Assembly (NCBI RefSeq): GCF_029168335.1
Contig: NZ_JARGYC010000011.1
Span: 21,214-85,213 of the forward strand
Length of the DNA: 64,000 nucleotides
Direction: 5' to 3'
DNA from: Psychromarinibacter sediminicola
GTDB lineage: Bacteria > Pseudomonadota > Alphaproteobacteria > Rhodobacterales > Rhodobacteraceae
This document shows, piece by piece, positions 1 through 8,444 of this stretch. Made by a program: the position numbers and the translations under genes. The stretch's first letter is position 1. Every line of letters starts with the position of its first letter. The notes under the pieces are model-generated. The model was not told the origin of the DNA and did not search any database. It worked only from the letters and a program-made list of their open reading frames with translations.

Positions 1-751
1 CCACGTTCTCGATGGAACAGACGATGATCGCGTTGTCCGCCTTGTCGCGGACCACCTCCATCTCGAACTCCTTCCAGCCGAGCAGCGACTCGTCCACCAG
101 GATCTGGCCGACCGGCGACGCCTCCATCCCCGTCCGGCAGTAGAGCTCATAGTCCTCGCGGTTATAGGCCACGCCGCCGCCGGTGCCGCCGAGCGTGTAG
201 GCCGGCCGGATGATGGCGGGCAGGCCGACATGTTCCAGCGCCTCCATCGCGCGGGACAGGCCGGCGGCGATGTCGAACTTGCCGCCCGCGGCCTTCGGCG
301 CCGAGACGATGGTGGCCTTGGGATTCTCCAGCCCGATCCGGTCCATCGCCTCGCGGAACAGGCCGCGATCCTCGGCCATCTCGATGGCCTCGCGCTTGGC
401 GCCGATCATCTCGACGCCGTATTTCGCCAGAACGCCCATCTCCTCGAGCTTCAGCGAGGTGTTGAGGCCGGTCTGCCCACCCATCGTCGGCAACAGCGCG
501 TCGGGGCGTTCCTTCTCGATGATCTTGGCGACGACCTCGGGGGTGATCGGCTCGATATAGGTGGCGTCGGCCAGCCCCGGGTCGGTCATGATCGTCGCCG
601 GGTTCGAGTTGACGAGGATGACCCGGTAGCCTTCCTCGCGCAGGGCCTTGCAGGCCTGGGCGCCGGAATAGTCGAACTCGCAGGCCTGCCCGATGATGAT
701 GGGCCCGGCGCCGATGATCATGATCGAGTGGATGTCGGTTCTCTTCGGCAT
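1..751 (-). CDS. carB: Carbamoyl-phosphate synthase large subunit, N-terminal part (runs off left edge)
   Basis: Partial gene of 250 visible codons, starting with the ATG whose complement is at 749-751 and open at the window's left edge. The translation begins [18 protein letters not shown] and has the ATP-grasp preface [20 protein letters not shown], then [12 protein letters not shown] and [11 protein letters not shown], the hallmark of the carboxyphosphate-forming half of CarB. CarB uses ammonia from CarA, bicarbonate and two ATP to make carbamoyl phosphate for arginine and pyrimidine synthesis in the cytosol. The full protein is normally about 1,070-1,100 residues, so roughly a quarter is visible. 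It is divergent from the PAP2 gene at 951. Confidence 0.97.
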   Translation of the reverse strand, partial: MPKRTDIHSIMIIGAGPIIIGQACEFDYSGAQACKALREEGYRVILVNSNPATIMTDPGLADATYIEPITPEVVAKIIEKERPDALLPTMGGQTGLNTSLKLEEMGVLAKYGVEMIGAKREAIEMAEDRGLFREAMDRIGLENPKATIVSAPKAAGGKFDIAAGLSRAMEALEHVGLPAIIRPAYTLGGTGGGVAYNREDYELYCRTGMEASPVGQILVDESLLGWKEFEMEVVRDKADNAIIVCSIENV

Positions 752-950
752 GGATCCCCCGGGGTTAGGTCGGCGGGGTTATAGACGTGCGCAGCGCCGG
801 TGCAAGGGTATCCGGATATACGCCGGCCGCATCCCGTGCTCGCATGGTGCGCAACGCCCTCTTGGGATCGGCCGCTCGCCTCAAAATCGCCCAGTTCCCC
901 GCTTAGCAAAACGGAAAAAACGGGCAGTAAACTGGTATTAAGAGGTACGG
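752..950. other. Divergent intergenic region carB / PAP2-family gene
   Basis: About 200 bases separating two divergent starts, so it should hold promoters for both. The part next to the right-hand gene is clearly AT-richer than the surroundings (905-950) and contains an AAGAGG ribosome-binding site at 940-945. I see no convincing palindrome or riboswitch. Short open frames here overlap the carB start on the other strand and look spurious. Confidence 0.5.
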
Positions 951-1946
951 ATGCGTAATTTTTTCTGCTTTTCAGCGGCCTACCTTGTCGTTGGAATTCT
1001 ATTGGTTCAGCTGTTCCGCGGCGATGCTGCGGAATCCGTTCTGATCGCCCTGAAGGCTTCGGCGGCTATCCTGCGGAATTCGGACTGGCGCATCATGGGT
1101 GTCTTCGTGCTGGCGCTGGCCTATGTCTTTTTCTCGTGCGGCCGGTCTGAGTGGCGTGAACTGGCGATACGGCTGGGCTTTGCCGTCGTCGGAACGATCG
1201 TTTTCCTGTCGGCATTCGGGCTGATCAAGACGCTTCTGACCGACATCCAGCCGTTCTTTGCGGACCGGTTGTTCGCCAATCTCGACGCCGCGCTGCATGG
1301 CGGCGTGGACCCGTGGAGGATCACGCATGAGTGGGCCGCGGCGATACCGATGAGCTGGGCGGGGCCTATTTACCTGCATGTCTGGAGCGCGCTGTCCGCC
1401 CTTGTGCCGCTGGCGCTCGCCGTGCTCGATCGGGATGAGGCGCGCGTACGCCGCTACCTTGTCCTTTACGGTGTCGCGTGGATCCTGCTGGGCAATGCCC
1501 TTGCCCTTGCCGGCATGTCGGCCGGGCCGGTCTACTACGACCGGGTGCTCGGAGCCGACCGCTTCGCTGAGTTGAACGCCGCCATAGACGGGGGTGCGCT
1601 GGGCAACCCGCTGTTTCGTTTGATCCAGGAAGGACTCTGGGAATTGCACGTGGACGGGCCAAAGATTCTCGGCACCGGCATCTCGGCCTTCCCGAGCGTG
1701 CATGTCGCTGTGGCCTGCGTCGTCGCACTTTATACCGCGGAGCGAGTGCGGTGGCTGACCCCGGTTGCTTTCGTCTTCGTAGGGGCGGTCCTATTCCTGT
1801 CGGTTTTCACCGGGTATCACTACGCGATCGACGGCTACGTTTCAGTCCTCGTGGTCGGTGCAAGCTGGGCCTGGTTGCGCCGTGGAGAGATGCGGCGTGG
1901 AGAGATTCGAGAAGTCGCTGCGCCAGTTGCTGTTCCCGCCGAGTAG
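951..1946 (+). CDS. PAP2-superfamily (Aur1/Ipt1-like) integral membrane phosphatase/phosphotransferase
   Basis: 331 residues with about six to seven hydrophobic segments (roughly 7-22, 50-62, 74-92, 135-160, 170-190, 250-262, 270-287, 295-308). The last third carries the two PAP2 active-site motifs that can be seen directly: SAFPSVHVA near residues 245-253 (Ser and His) and GYHYAIDG near 288-295 (His and Asp). Families of this type hydrolyse or transfer phosphate-linked head groups of lipids at the membrane surface. Lower GC and less biased codon use than its neighbours are noticeable in the first half. The specific substrate cannot be told. It stands alone between carB and the SDR gene. Confidence 0.75.
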   Translation: MRNFFCFSAAYLVVGILLVQLFRGDAAESVLIALKASAAILRNSDWRIMGVFVLALAYVFFSCGRSEWRELAIRLGFAVVGTIVFLSAFGLIKTLLTDIQPFFADRLFANLDAALHGGVDPWRITHEWAAAIPMSWAGPIYLHVWSALSALVPLALAVLDRDEARVRRYLVLYGVAWILLGNALALAGMSAGPVYYDRVLGADRFAELNAAIDGGALGNPLFRLIQEGLWELHVDGPKILGTGISAFPSVHVAVACVVALYTAERVRWLTPVAFVFVGAVLFLSVFTGYHYAIDGYVSVLVVGASWAWLRRGEMRRGEIREVAAPVAVPAE

Positions 1947-2044
1947 CGGCCGAACGCGGTTAGAAGGTTCGTCCGGCGGGGCTTGCCGCGCCTCGTCATG
2001 CCCCCCTATGCATCCGCATCACGATCGGGACGAGAGGATGCGAC

Positions 2045-2773
2045 ATGCTTCAGGGGAAAGCCGCCATCATAACCGGTGCAAGCCGTGGCATCGGCCGCGC
2101 AGCGGCCGTCGCGCTGGCGAAGGCGGGTGCACGAGTTCTGGTTCATGGAACCAATGCGGATCTGCTTGAACCGCTGGCCGAAGAGATCGGGGGGCTCTGG
2201 CTAGCCGGCGACGTCGCCGATCCGGCGACGGCCGCGGCGGCAGTCGCGCGGGCCGAGGCGCGGTTCGGCGGCGTCGATATCCTGGTCAACAACGCCGGGA
2301 TCAACACCCGGTCCGCGACGCTCGACATGACCCTGGACGACTGGCAGCGGGTGATCGACGTAAACCTCACCGGCACGCTGCATTTCTGCCGGGCCGTCCT
2401 GCCGGGGATGATCGCGCAAGGCGCCGGCCGGATCGTCAATGTCAGCTCGGCCGCCTCCAAGACGCCGCACCGCAATGCCGCGCCGGCCTATGGCGCGTCG
2501 AAGGCGGGGGTGAATTACCTGACCCTGCACCTTGCCCAGGAGATGGCGCCGCACGGCATCCACGTGAACGCCGTCTGTCCCGGCCCGGTGGAAAGCGACA
2601 TGACGGCGCAGTGGGACGACGACTATCGCGCGAAGGTGCTGCAGCGGGTGCCGCTGGGGCGGCTCGGGACGGCGGAGCAGGTCGCCGAGGCGGTTCTGTT
2701 CCTGGCCGGCCCGGGGGCGGATTTTGTCACCGGAGAGCTGTTGGACGTGAATGGCGGCACGGTGATGGACTGA
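2045..2773 (+). CDS. Short-chain dehydrogenase/reductase (FabG-like)
   Basis: 242 residues, normal length for a classical SDR. It has the nucleotide-binding GASRGIG near residue 11, NNAG near 88, and the catalytic Ser-Tyr-Lys set in NVSSAAS followed by AYGASKAG. The C-terminal end with ELLDVNGG is typical of FabG-like enzymes. It oxidises or reduces a hydroxyl/keto group with NAD(P)(H). An AGAGGA ribosome-binding site lies just before the ATG. Being next to a four-carbon acid kinase and a GntR regulator suggests a sugar-acid dehydrogenase rather than fatty-acid synthesis, but this is inference from position only. Confidence 0.85.
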   Translation: MLQGKAAIITGASRGIGRAAAVALAKAGARVLVHGTNADLLEPLAEEIGGLWLAGDVADPATAAAAVARAEARFGGVDILVNNAGINTRSATLDMTLDDWQRVIDVNLTGTLHFCRAVLPGMIAQGAGRIVNVSSAASKTPHRNAAPAYGASKAGVNYLTLHLAQEMAPHGIHVNAVCPGPVESDMTAQWDDDYRAKVLQRVPLGRLGTAEQVAEAVLFLAGPGADFVTGELLDVNGGTVMD

Positions 2774-2803
2774 GTTGCCGCTCGCCCTGTCTGCGGGTGG
2801 ATA

Positions 2804-2821
2804 ATGTAAACTTGTTTACAT
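2804..2821. promoter_or_regulatory. Perfect 18-bp palindrome, likely GntR/FadR-type operator
   Basis: ATGTAAAC-TT-GTTTACAT is an exact inverted repeat with 8-bp arms, in an AT-rich patch between the SDR stop and the kinase start. A GTnnAC-type core is the usual shape of operators bound by FadR-subfamily GntR regulators, and such a regulator is encoded at 3912-4646 in the same transcript. A weak promoter (TTGACT at 2832-2837) lies immediately downstream, so binding could block transcription of the kinase-regulator pair. The assignment to that regulator is inference. Confidence 0.6.
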
Positions 2822-2885
2822 ATGGAACCCGTTGACTTGAAATGGAAACTGCGACACTCTTTGACAACTGTTTGAAGAGGTGGCC

Positions 2886-3908
2886 ATGGCCGATCTGCGG
2901 CTGGCGATCATCGCCGACGACCTGACCGGCGCGCTCGACACGGCGGCGCCGTTCACCGCGAGTCCGGGGGGCGTCGTCGTGGCCACGCGGCCGGAGGCGC
3001 TGCGCGTGGCGCTGGATCGCCGGCCGGCGGTCGTTGCCGTCTCGACGCGCTCGCGGGAAATGCCGGCGCGGGCCGCGCGCGAGGCGGTCGCGGCCACGCT
3101 GGCGATGCTGCCGCCGGGGGCGGCTGTCCTCAAGAAGATCGATTCGCGTCTCAAGGGGAATGTCGCCGCCGAGCTCTCGGCGTTCCAGGGGCCGCTGACG
3201 GTCTTGCCGGCGATTCCCGAATTCGGGCGGGTGGTCTCGGACGGCGCCCTGCGCGGCTTCGGCGTCGAGACGCCGCTGCCGGTGCGCGACGTTCTCGGCG
3301 ACGCCGCGGCGCGGGCCACGGTGCCGGATGCCGAGACCGACGCGCAGTTGTCCGAGGCGCTGGCCGCCGCGCCGGAGGACGCGGTGCTCGTCGGCGCCCG
3401 CGGGCTGGCGCAGGCCCTGGCCGCGCGCTGGGGGCTGGGCGCCCCGCCGCCCGCCGAGTTGCCGGCCCCGGTCTGTTTCGCCATCGGGTCGACCGACCCG
3501 ATCACCCGGGCGCAGGTCGACGCCCTGCGCGCGGATCGGCCGACGACCGCGTTCGTCGCGGCCCCCGCCGGCCGGGTGCCGCCGCCGCCAGACGACGTGC
3601 CGGACATCGCCGTGGTCGCGACGACCGAGGGCGACGAGACCCGCCCCGCCACGGTCGCGTGCACCTTCGCCCACGGCTTGGTGCCCTGGATCCGGTCGGC
3701 CCATGGCGCGCTCCTCACCGGCGGCGCCACGGCCGAGGCCGTGCTGGACGCGCTCGGCGTGTTCCGCCTGTCGCTGATCGGCGAGGCGCTGCCGGGCCTT
3801 CCGGCGGCGCGGTCGGGCCGCTGGGTCTTCGTGACGAAATCGGGCGGGTTCGGCCAGCCGGACGCATTGCTGCGGCTGGCCCCCGGAGCGCAGCGGGCCG
3901 AGGTCTGA
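2886..3908 (+). CDS. Four-carbon acid sugar kinase family protein (DUF1537), compact form
   Basis: 341 residues from the ATG at 2886, preferred over the GTG at 2880 because GAAGAGG at 2874-2880 sits at the right spacing. The N-terminal domain begins LRLAIIADDLTGALDTA and has KKIDSRLKGN, the substrate-binding motif of the family; the C-terminal domain has LLTGGATAEAVL and VTKSGGFGQPDAL, the nucleotide-binding end. DUF1537 kinases phosphorylate threonate, erythronate or related acids, and the product is oxidised by PdxA2 or similar enzymes. A PdxA2-like gene lies at 7500-8444. The protein is about 80 residues shorter than the usual ~420. The exact acid is unknown. Confidence 0.82.
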   Translation: MADLRLAIIADDLTGALDTAAPFTASPGGVVVATRPEALRVALDRRPAVVAVSTRSREMPARAAREAVAATLAMLPPGAAVLKKIDSRLKGNVAAELSAFQGPLTVLPAIPEFGRVVSDGALRGFGVETPLPVRDVLGDAAARATVPDAETDAQLSEALAAAPEDAVLVGARGLAQALAARWGLGAPPPAELPAPVCFAIGSTDPITRAQVDALRADRPTTAFVAAPAGRVPPPPDDVPDIAVVATTEGDETRPATVACTFAHGLVPWIRSAHGALLTGGATAEAVLDALGVFRLSLIGEALPGLPAARSGRWVFVTKSGGFGQPDALLRLAPGAQRAEV

Positions 3909-3911
3909 GCG

Positions 3912-4646
3912 ATGACGGACAAGCCCGGCCGCAGCACGGCGGCGCAACGCAAGAGCCTGGCGGACGTGGTCTTCGAGAAGCTCAACCGCGCCATCAAGTC
4001 CGGCGCCTACGCCGCCGACGAGCGCCTGCCGACCGAGCATGACCTTGCCGCCGAGTTCCAGGTCTCGCGCCCGGTGATCCGCGAGGCGCTGCGCCGGCTA
4101 CGCGACAACGGGCTGGTCTATTCGCGCCGCGGCGCCGGCAGCTTCGTGCGGCAGGTCGGACTGCGCGAGCCGATCGGCTTCGGCCATGTCGCGAGCATCG
4201 CCGATCTGGACCGCTGCTACGAGTTCCGCATTACGCTGGAACCCGAGGCCGCCGCCGCCGCCGCCCGTCGGCACGATGCCGTCTCGATGGCGCCGATCGA
4301 CGCCGCCCTGGCCGAGATGCGCGACGCCACCCAGCGCCGCCGCCACCGCGAGGATGCCGATTTCGCCTTTCACCTCGCCATCGCCCGGGCCTCGGACAAC
4401 CGCTATTTCGCCACGGCGATGGAGGCGCTGGAGGACCATATCGCGGTGGGAATGCAGTTCCACGGCATGTCGCTGAAGATCACGCCCGACGGGCTGGTGC
4501 ATGTCTACGAGGAACACAAGGAGATCGCCGAGGCGATCCGCGAGGGGCGGGCCGACCGCGCCCGCGACCTGATGCGCGCCCACCTGATCGGCTCGCGCGA
4601 CCGGCTGTTCGAGGGGCGCCGCGCCGGTTTGGGCGAAAGCGCCTGA
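3912..4646 (+). CDS. GntR-family transcriptional regulator, FadR (FCD) subfamily
   Basis: 244 residues. An N-terminal winged helix-turn-helix (about residues 12-80) contains RLPTEHDLAAEFQVSRPVIR, the characteristic GntR recognition helix, and the rest is an all-helical FCD ligand domain with conserved Asp/His metal-site residues (for example DADFAFHLAIA). Regulators of this kind usually repress catabolic operons until a small acid binds. It begins three bases after the kinase stop, so the two are cotranscribed. The palindrome at 2804-2821 is the obvious candidate operator. It converges on the next gene with only four bases between the stops. Confidence 0.88.
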   Translation: MTDKPGRSTAAQRKSLADVVFEKLNRAIKSGAYAADERLPTEHDLAAEFQVSRPVIREALRRLRDNGLVYSRRGAGSFVRQVGLREPIGFGHVASIADLDRCYEFRITLEPEAAAAAARRHDAVSMAPIDAALAEMRDATQRRRHREDADFAFHLAIARASDNRYFATAMEALEDHIAVGMQFHGMSLKITPDGLVHVYEEHKEIAEAIREGRADRARDLMRAHLIGSRDRLFEGRRAGLGESA

Positions 4647-4650
4647 CCGG

Positions 4651-5214
4651 CTACCAGAGCGCCCAGTGCTGGCCGGCCCAGGCGTGGCCCACGAAATGCA
4701 CGAAGGCGTTCAGGTAGACCACGGCGAAGAGCGCGGTCAGAGCCTGCCCGGCCCGCGTCTCCAACCGCCGCCAGATCACCACGAGGCAGGCGGCAAAGGC
4801 CACGCCCTCCAGCACGCCGAACAGCCGCCCGTGATGGTCGGCGTCCCAGAACGACACCGGGCTGACCAGCCGCCAGTCGCTGACCGGCCAGAAATGCGCA
4901 TGCGCGTCGCCCGCATGCAGCGGCAGATCGAACGCGATGTGCAACAGCGCCGCGGCTGCCAGGAGCCACAGCCAGCGCTGGCGCAGCAGCAGACCTGCAG
5001 CCACCGCCGCGGCGTAGACGAGGGCCGAATTGAAAATGTCCACCAGCGCGTCGAGCGCGACCAGGTCGCCCGCGCCGCGGCCCCGCAGGAAATGCTCCGC
5101 GAAGAGAAAGGCGTCGGGCAGCAGCGCGCCCGCCAGGATCACGGCCCACTCGGCCCGCGTCGCCCGCCGCCCCAGCACTGCCAGCCCCAGGGCCATATGC
5201 GCCGGCGTGTTCAT
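4651..5214 (-). CDS. Small integral membrane protein, possibly membrane-bound metal-dependent hydrolase-like
   Basis: 187 residues starting MNTPAHMALGLAVLG at the ATG complementary to 5212-5214. The N-terminal MNTPAH, LPDAFLFAEH and later DLPLHAGDAHAH and DADHHGRLFG give a set of His and Asp residues next to hydrophobic segments, like the YdjM/DUF457-type membrane proteins that resemble metal-dependent hydrolases. About five hydrophobic segments are visible. It is the last gene of the leftward group, after the alcohol dehydrogenase and a 101-base gap containing a hairpin. Substrate and role are unknown. Confidence 0.6.
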   Translation of the reverse strand: MNTPAHMALGLAVLGRRATRAEWAVILAGALLPDAFLFAEHFLRGRGAGDLVALDALVDIFNSALVYAAAVAAGLLLRQRWLWLLAAAALLHIAFDLPLHAGDAHAHFWPVSDWRLVSPVSFWDADHHGRLFGVLEGVAFAACLVVIWRRLETRAGQALTALFAVVYLNAFVHFVGHAWAGQHWALW

Positions 5215-5229
5215 CTCTGCCCCGCATGC

Positions 5230-5315
5230 CGTTTCATCTTGGCCAGAAATACTCTGGGGGGTCCGGGGGGCAAGGCCCCCCGGCGGATCGGCGGGCGCGC
5301 AGCGCGCGGCGAAAC
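5230..5315. repeat. Intergenic repeat-like element with GC hairpin
   Basis: The stretch contains GGCCAGAAATACTC-like sequence followed by a hairpin (5263-5283, CCGGGGGGC/GCCCCCCGG) and another GC palindrome (GCGCGCAGCGCGC at 5293-5305). From memory, similar hairpin elements recur between genes in Rhodobacteraceae. It lies just downstream of the alcohol dehydrogenase stop, so it may also act as a transcript end, though no T-tract follows on either strand. Confidence 0.45.
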
Positions 5316-6437
5316 CTAGAATGCCGCGCGGTAGATCGTCTCGATGTCGTCCACGCTCATGTCGCGCGGGTTGTTGTCCATCAGCCGCCGGATGCCGTGC
5401 GCCTCCTCGGCCCAGGGCCGCAGGTCGTTCTGCGTCACGCCATGCGCGCGCAGCGCCATGTCGATGCCGAGATCGCGGCAGAAGCCGCTCGCCGCGGTCA
5501 GCACCTCCTCGGGCTCGGCCGATTGCGGCAGGTGCAGCGCGGCCAGAACCTCCGCGGTCTTGCCCGGCACCTCGGGCGCGTTGAAGGCCAGCACATGCGG
5601 GAAGATCAGCGCGTTCGAGATGCCGTGCGGCATCCCGGCATGGCTGCCCAGCGGGTAGGCCAGCGCGTGGCCGGCGGCGGTGTTGACCGGCCCGAGGCAC
5701 AGCCCGCCGTAGAACGAGGCCAGCAGCATCCCGGCGCGCGCCTCGGCGTCCGCCCCGTCCTCGACCGCGCGCTTCAGGTAGCGGCCGGCGAGCTTCATGC
5801 CCATCCGCGCGTAATCGTCGATCAGCGGATGCGCCTTGACGTTGGTGAAGGCCTCGACGCAATGCGCCAGCGCGTCGACGCCGGTGGCGGCGGTGACGGC
5901 GGGCGGCACGGTCATCGTCAGGTCGGGGTCCAGCACCGCGATGTCGGCCAGCATCAGCGGGCTTTCCACCGCCGTCTTCGCGTTGGTCTCGGTGTTCGTC
6001 ACCAGCGCCCGGATGCCGCCCTCCGAGCCGGTGCCGGCGGTCGTGGCGACCTGCGCGAGGTCGGAGCATTTCTTCGCCACCTTGTTCGGCCCCGCCACGT
6101 CGGCGAGCCTCTGGTCGCTGTCCCAGAGAACGGCGACCAGCTTGGCTACGTCCATCACCGAGCCGCCGCCCAGCCCGACCACCAGCGCCGGCTGCTGCGC
6201 GCGGGCGGCCTCCAGCGCCGCGGCGAGGTCGCTGTCCTTGGGCTCCGGCGCCACGTCAGTGAAGACGGCGACGTCGCCGGACAGCCCCAGCTTCTCCACC
6301 ATCGGCGCGGTGGCGGGCTGGGCCACGACGAAGACGCTTTGATAGATCGAGGCCCACTCGCTCAGCTTCGCGGCGGCGCCCTGGCCGATCTCGATCCGGC
6401 GGGGCATGTGCAGGGTGATCGCGCGGGAGATGTCCAT
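5316..6437 (-). CDS. Iron-containing alcohol dehydrogenase family protein
   Basis: 373 residues. The NAD(P)-binding GLGGGSVMDVAK lies near residue 90, followed by TTAGTGSE near 135. Metal ligands are visible as the Asp of PLMLADIAVLDP, the His of GVDALAHCVEAF, and the two His of AAGHALAYPLGSHAGMPHG. Group III (Fe/Zn) alcohol dehydrogenases reduce or oxidise short alcohols, aldehydes, lactaldehyde or maleylacetate. It is the distal member of the leftward sugar-acid cluster, separated from the lyase gene by an array of four palindromes. Exact substrate is not predictable. Confidence 0.88.
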   Translation of the reverse strand: MDISRAITLHMPRRIEIGQGAAAKLSEWASIYQSVFVVAQPATAPMVEKLGLSGDVAVFTDVAPEPKDSDLAAALEAARAQQPALVVGLGGGSVMDVAKLVAVLWDSDQRLADVAGPNKVAKKCSDLAQVATTAGTGSEGGIRALVTNTETNAKTAVESPLMLADIAVLDPDLTMTVPPAVTAATGVDALAHCVEAFTNVKAHPLIDDYARMGMKLAGRYLKRAVEDGADAEARAGMLLASFYGGLCLGPVNTAAGHALAYPLGSHAGMPHGISNALIFPHVLAFNAPEVPGKTAEVLAALHLPQSAEPEEVLTAASGFCRDLGIDMALRAHGVTQNDLRPWAEEAHGIRRLMDNNPRDMSVDDIETIYRAAF

Positions 6438-6476
6438 CGGTCTGCCTTTCTCAGGTCGTCAGGGGGCCGGGCGGCG

Positions 6477-6569
6477 AGCCGTTTCGAAACGGCTTGATGC
6501 AAGCGGCTTCGAAGCCGCTTGGAACGCGATTGCGAAATCGCGTTGTCCAAGGCCCTTCGAAGGGCCTTG
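6477..6569. repeat. Array of four consecutive palindromes
   Basis: Four inverted repeats stand side by side: 6477-6494 (arms AGCCGTTTC, perfect), 6501-6520 (AAGCGGCTTC, perfect), 6523-6544 (AACGCGAT with a 6-base loop) and 6548-6569 (CAAGGCCCTTC, perfect). Arm sequences differ but the centres are alike: TTTCGAAA, TTCGAA, TTGCGAA, TTCGAA. The array fills the gap between the lyase stop and the alcohol dehydrogenase start, which are on the same strand, so a transcript crossing it would fold into four hairpins. Confidence 0.85.
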
Positions 6570-6600
6570 CGCGCACGGTCGGGCGAAGCCGGTCATCGGG

Positions 6601-7503
6601 TCAGCCGCCCAGCTGTTCCATCTCGGCCCAGATTTCGGCGCGCTCGGCCTCGGCCAGTTCCACCAGCGGCGGCTGCGGCATCAGCCAGCCCGTGTCGCCG
6701 CGCGACCGGGCGAGCATCGCCTTCACGGTGGGCAGTTGCACGTACTTGTTCGACAGCGTTCGCCAGGCGTTGATCCGGTCCTGCGCCGCCGCGACCTCGT
6801 CGGATTTCGCGGGATCGTTCCAGCCCTCCCACACCACGCGCAGCGCGTCGGAGCGCAGGTTCGACGTGGCGGTGATGCAGCCCGCGCCGCCCATCTTCAG
6901 CACCGGCAGCATCAGCGGGTCGGCGCCCGCCAGCACCCCCAGGTCGGGGAAGCGGTCGCACATCGCCTTCATGTTGTCGAGGTCGCCCGAAGAGTCCTTG
7001 ATCCCCACGACGATGCCGGGGAAGGCCTGCATCAGCCGCTCGATCAGGTCGTGCGAGATCGGGATCTGGGTGACCTGCGGGATGTGGTAGAAGACCATGC
7101 GAAAGTCCTGCCCCACGCCCTCGATCACCCGCGAATAGAAGCGGTAGAGCCCCTCGTCGCTGACACCCTTGTAGTAGTAGGGCGGCAGCAGCACGACGCC
7201 CTTGACGCCGGCCCGCACCGCGTGGCGGGTCAGCTCCACCGTGTCGGCGACGGAAGGGGCGGAGGTGCCCGGGAGCAGCACCTCCGCCGCGAGCCCGCCC
7301 TCGATGGTGCCGTCCAGCAGCGCCATCCTGTCGTGCAGGCCGAAAGAATTCGCCTCGCCGGTGGTGCCCAGCATCGCGATGCCGTGGCAGCCTTCGTCCA
7401 TCAGCTTTCGGCAGTGGTCGACATAGAGCGGCAGGTTCGGCTTGCCGTCCGCAGTCACGGGCGTGGCGGCGGCGCAATGCACCCCTTGGATCGCGTGTTT
7501 CAT
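6601..7503 (-). CDS. Dihydrodipicolinate synthase / N-acetylneuraminate lyase family protein
   Basis: 300 residues, standard for this TIM-barrel Schiff-base family. The GTTGE motif is near residue 46, the catalytic Tyr is in VFYHIP (about 139) and the Schiff-base Lys is in GIKDSSGD (about 169). Members cleave or dehydrate 2-keto acids, including KDG, 4-hydroxy-2-oxoglutarate and sialic acid. Its start overlaps the PdxA2-like stop by four bases (ATGA), so translation is coupled. With a PdxA2-like oxidoreductase and a sialidase-like protein, a 2-keto sugar-acid lyase is a fair guess; a role in lysine synthesis is unlikely here. Confidence 0.9.
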   Translation of the reverse strand: MKHAIQGVHCAAATPVTADGKPNLPLYVDHCRKLMDEGCHGIAMLGTTGEANSFGLHDRMALLDGTIEGGLAAEVLLPGTSAPSVADTVELTRHAVRAGVKGVVLLPPYYYKGVSDEGLYRFYSRVIEGVGQDFRMVFYHIPQVTQIPISHDLIERLMQAFPGIVVGIKDSSGDLDNMKAMCDRFPDLGVLAGADPLMLPVLKMGGAGCITATSNLRSDALRVVWEGWNDPAKSDEVAAAQDRINAWRTLSNKYVQLPTVKAMLARSRGDTGWLMPQPPLVELAEAERAEIWAEMEQLGG

Positions 7504-8444
7504 TGTCCCCTCCCGGCCGCCAGTTTCCGCGCATAGGCGATGGCGTGGTTCATGTTCTCGTGGTTCGCGATGCCTTGCCCTGCGATGTCGAAGGCGGTGC
7601 CGTGGTCGACGGAGGTGCGGGCGATGGGCAGGCCCAGCGTCACGTTCACCCCGGTGTCGAAGGCCACCAGCTTGACCGGGATGTGCCCCTGGTCGTGGTA
7701 TTGCGCGACGATCAGGTCGAAGGCGCCGTTATAGGCGCGGTGGAACAGCGTGTCGGCCGAGATCGGCCCGTGCGCGTCGATCCCCTCGTCGCGGGCCAGC
7801 GCGACGGCGGGGGCGACCTGGATGTCGTCTTCCGACCCGAACAGCCCGCCCTCGCCGCAATGCGGGTTGATCCCGGCGACGGCGATGCGCGGGGCGTCGT
7901 AGCCCAGCTCCTTCAGATGGGCGTCGCCGGTGCGGATCGTCGCCAGCACCCGGTCCGGCGTGGCGCGGTCGATCGCGTCCTTCAGCGCCACGTGGGTCGA
8001 GACGTGGATCACCTTCAGCCGGTCGGAGGCGAGCAGCATGAAGGCGCCCTTCTGCCCGGTCAGCGCCGCCAGCATCCCCGTGTGCCCGTCATAGTGGTGG
8101 CCGGCGGCGTTCAGCGTCGCCTTGTTCAGTGGCGCGGTGACGATACAGCCGATCTCGCCGGCCAGCGCCGCCGCCACGGCCGCCTCGACATAGCGGAAGG
8201 CCGCGTCGCCGCCGCGCGCATCCTCCTTGCCCCAGGGCAGGGGGCCGCCCTCGACCGGCAGGTCGGTGACCTGCACGGTGTCGAGGTCGATCTCCGCGCC
8301 GACGGCCTCTCGCGCGGCCTCCAGCGTCCGGCGGCAGCCGAAGACGCGGGTTTCGGCGCGCTGGTCCGGGGCCATCTCGGCCACCGCCTTCACGATGATT
8401 TCCGGGCCGACCCCGGCGGGGTCTCCCATGGTGATGCCGATCAT
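7500..8444 (-). CDS. pdxA2: 4-hydroxythreonine-4-phosphate dehydrogenase family protein (PdxA2-like)
   Basis: 314 residues starting [15 protein letters not shown], the diagnostic PdxA opening. Metal-binding His are visible in [20 protein letters not shown] and QYHDQGHIP, and the C-terminal [19 protein letters not shown] is typical. PdxA proper works in vitamin B6 synthesis; PdxA2 paralogues oxidise and decarboxylate 4-phospho-threonate or -erythronate to DHAP, working with a DUF1537 kinase, and one is encoded at 2886-3908. It overlaps both neighbours by four bases, so the three leftward genes are translationally coupled. The PdxA2 choice rests on this context, not on sequence alone. Confidence 0.85.
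   Translation of the reverse strand: MIGITMGDPAGVGPEIIVKAVAEMAPDQRAETRVFGCRRTLEAAREAVGAEIDLDTVQVTDLPVEGGPLPWGKEDARGGDAAFRYVEAAVAAALAGEIGCIVTAPLNKATLNAAGHHYDGHTGMLAALTGQKGAFMLLASDRLKVIHVSTHVALKDAIDRATPDRVLATIRTGDAHLKELGYDAPRIAVAGINPHCGEGGLFGSEDDIQVAPAVALARDEGIDAHGPISADTLFHRAYNGAFDLIVAQYHDQGHIPVKLVAFDTGVNVTLGLPIARTSVDHGTAFDIAGQGIANHENMNHAIAYARKLAAGRGQ

Noticed and set aside
2727..4040. 437-codon minus-strand open frame opposite the DUF1537 kinase
   Set aside because: Arg/Gly-rich antisense shadow of high-GC coding DNA, no motif, and the plus strand encodes a clear enzyme.
4651..6069. Long minus-strand frame extending the small membrane protein upstream
   Set aside because: The upstream part is an out-of-frame reading of the alcohol dehydrogenase; the real start is MNTPAH at 5214.
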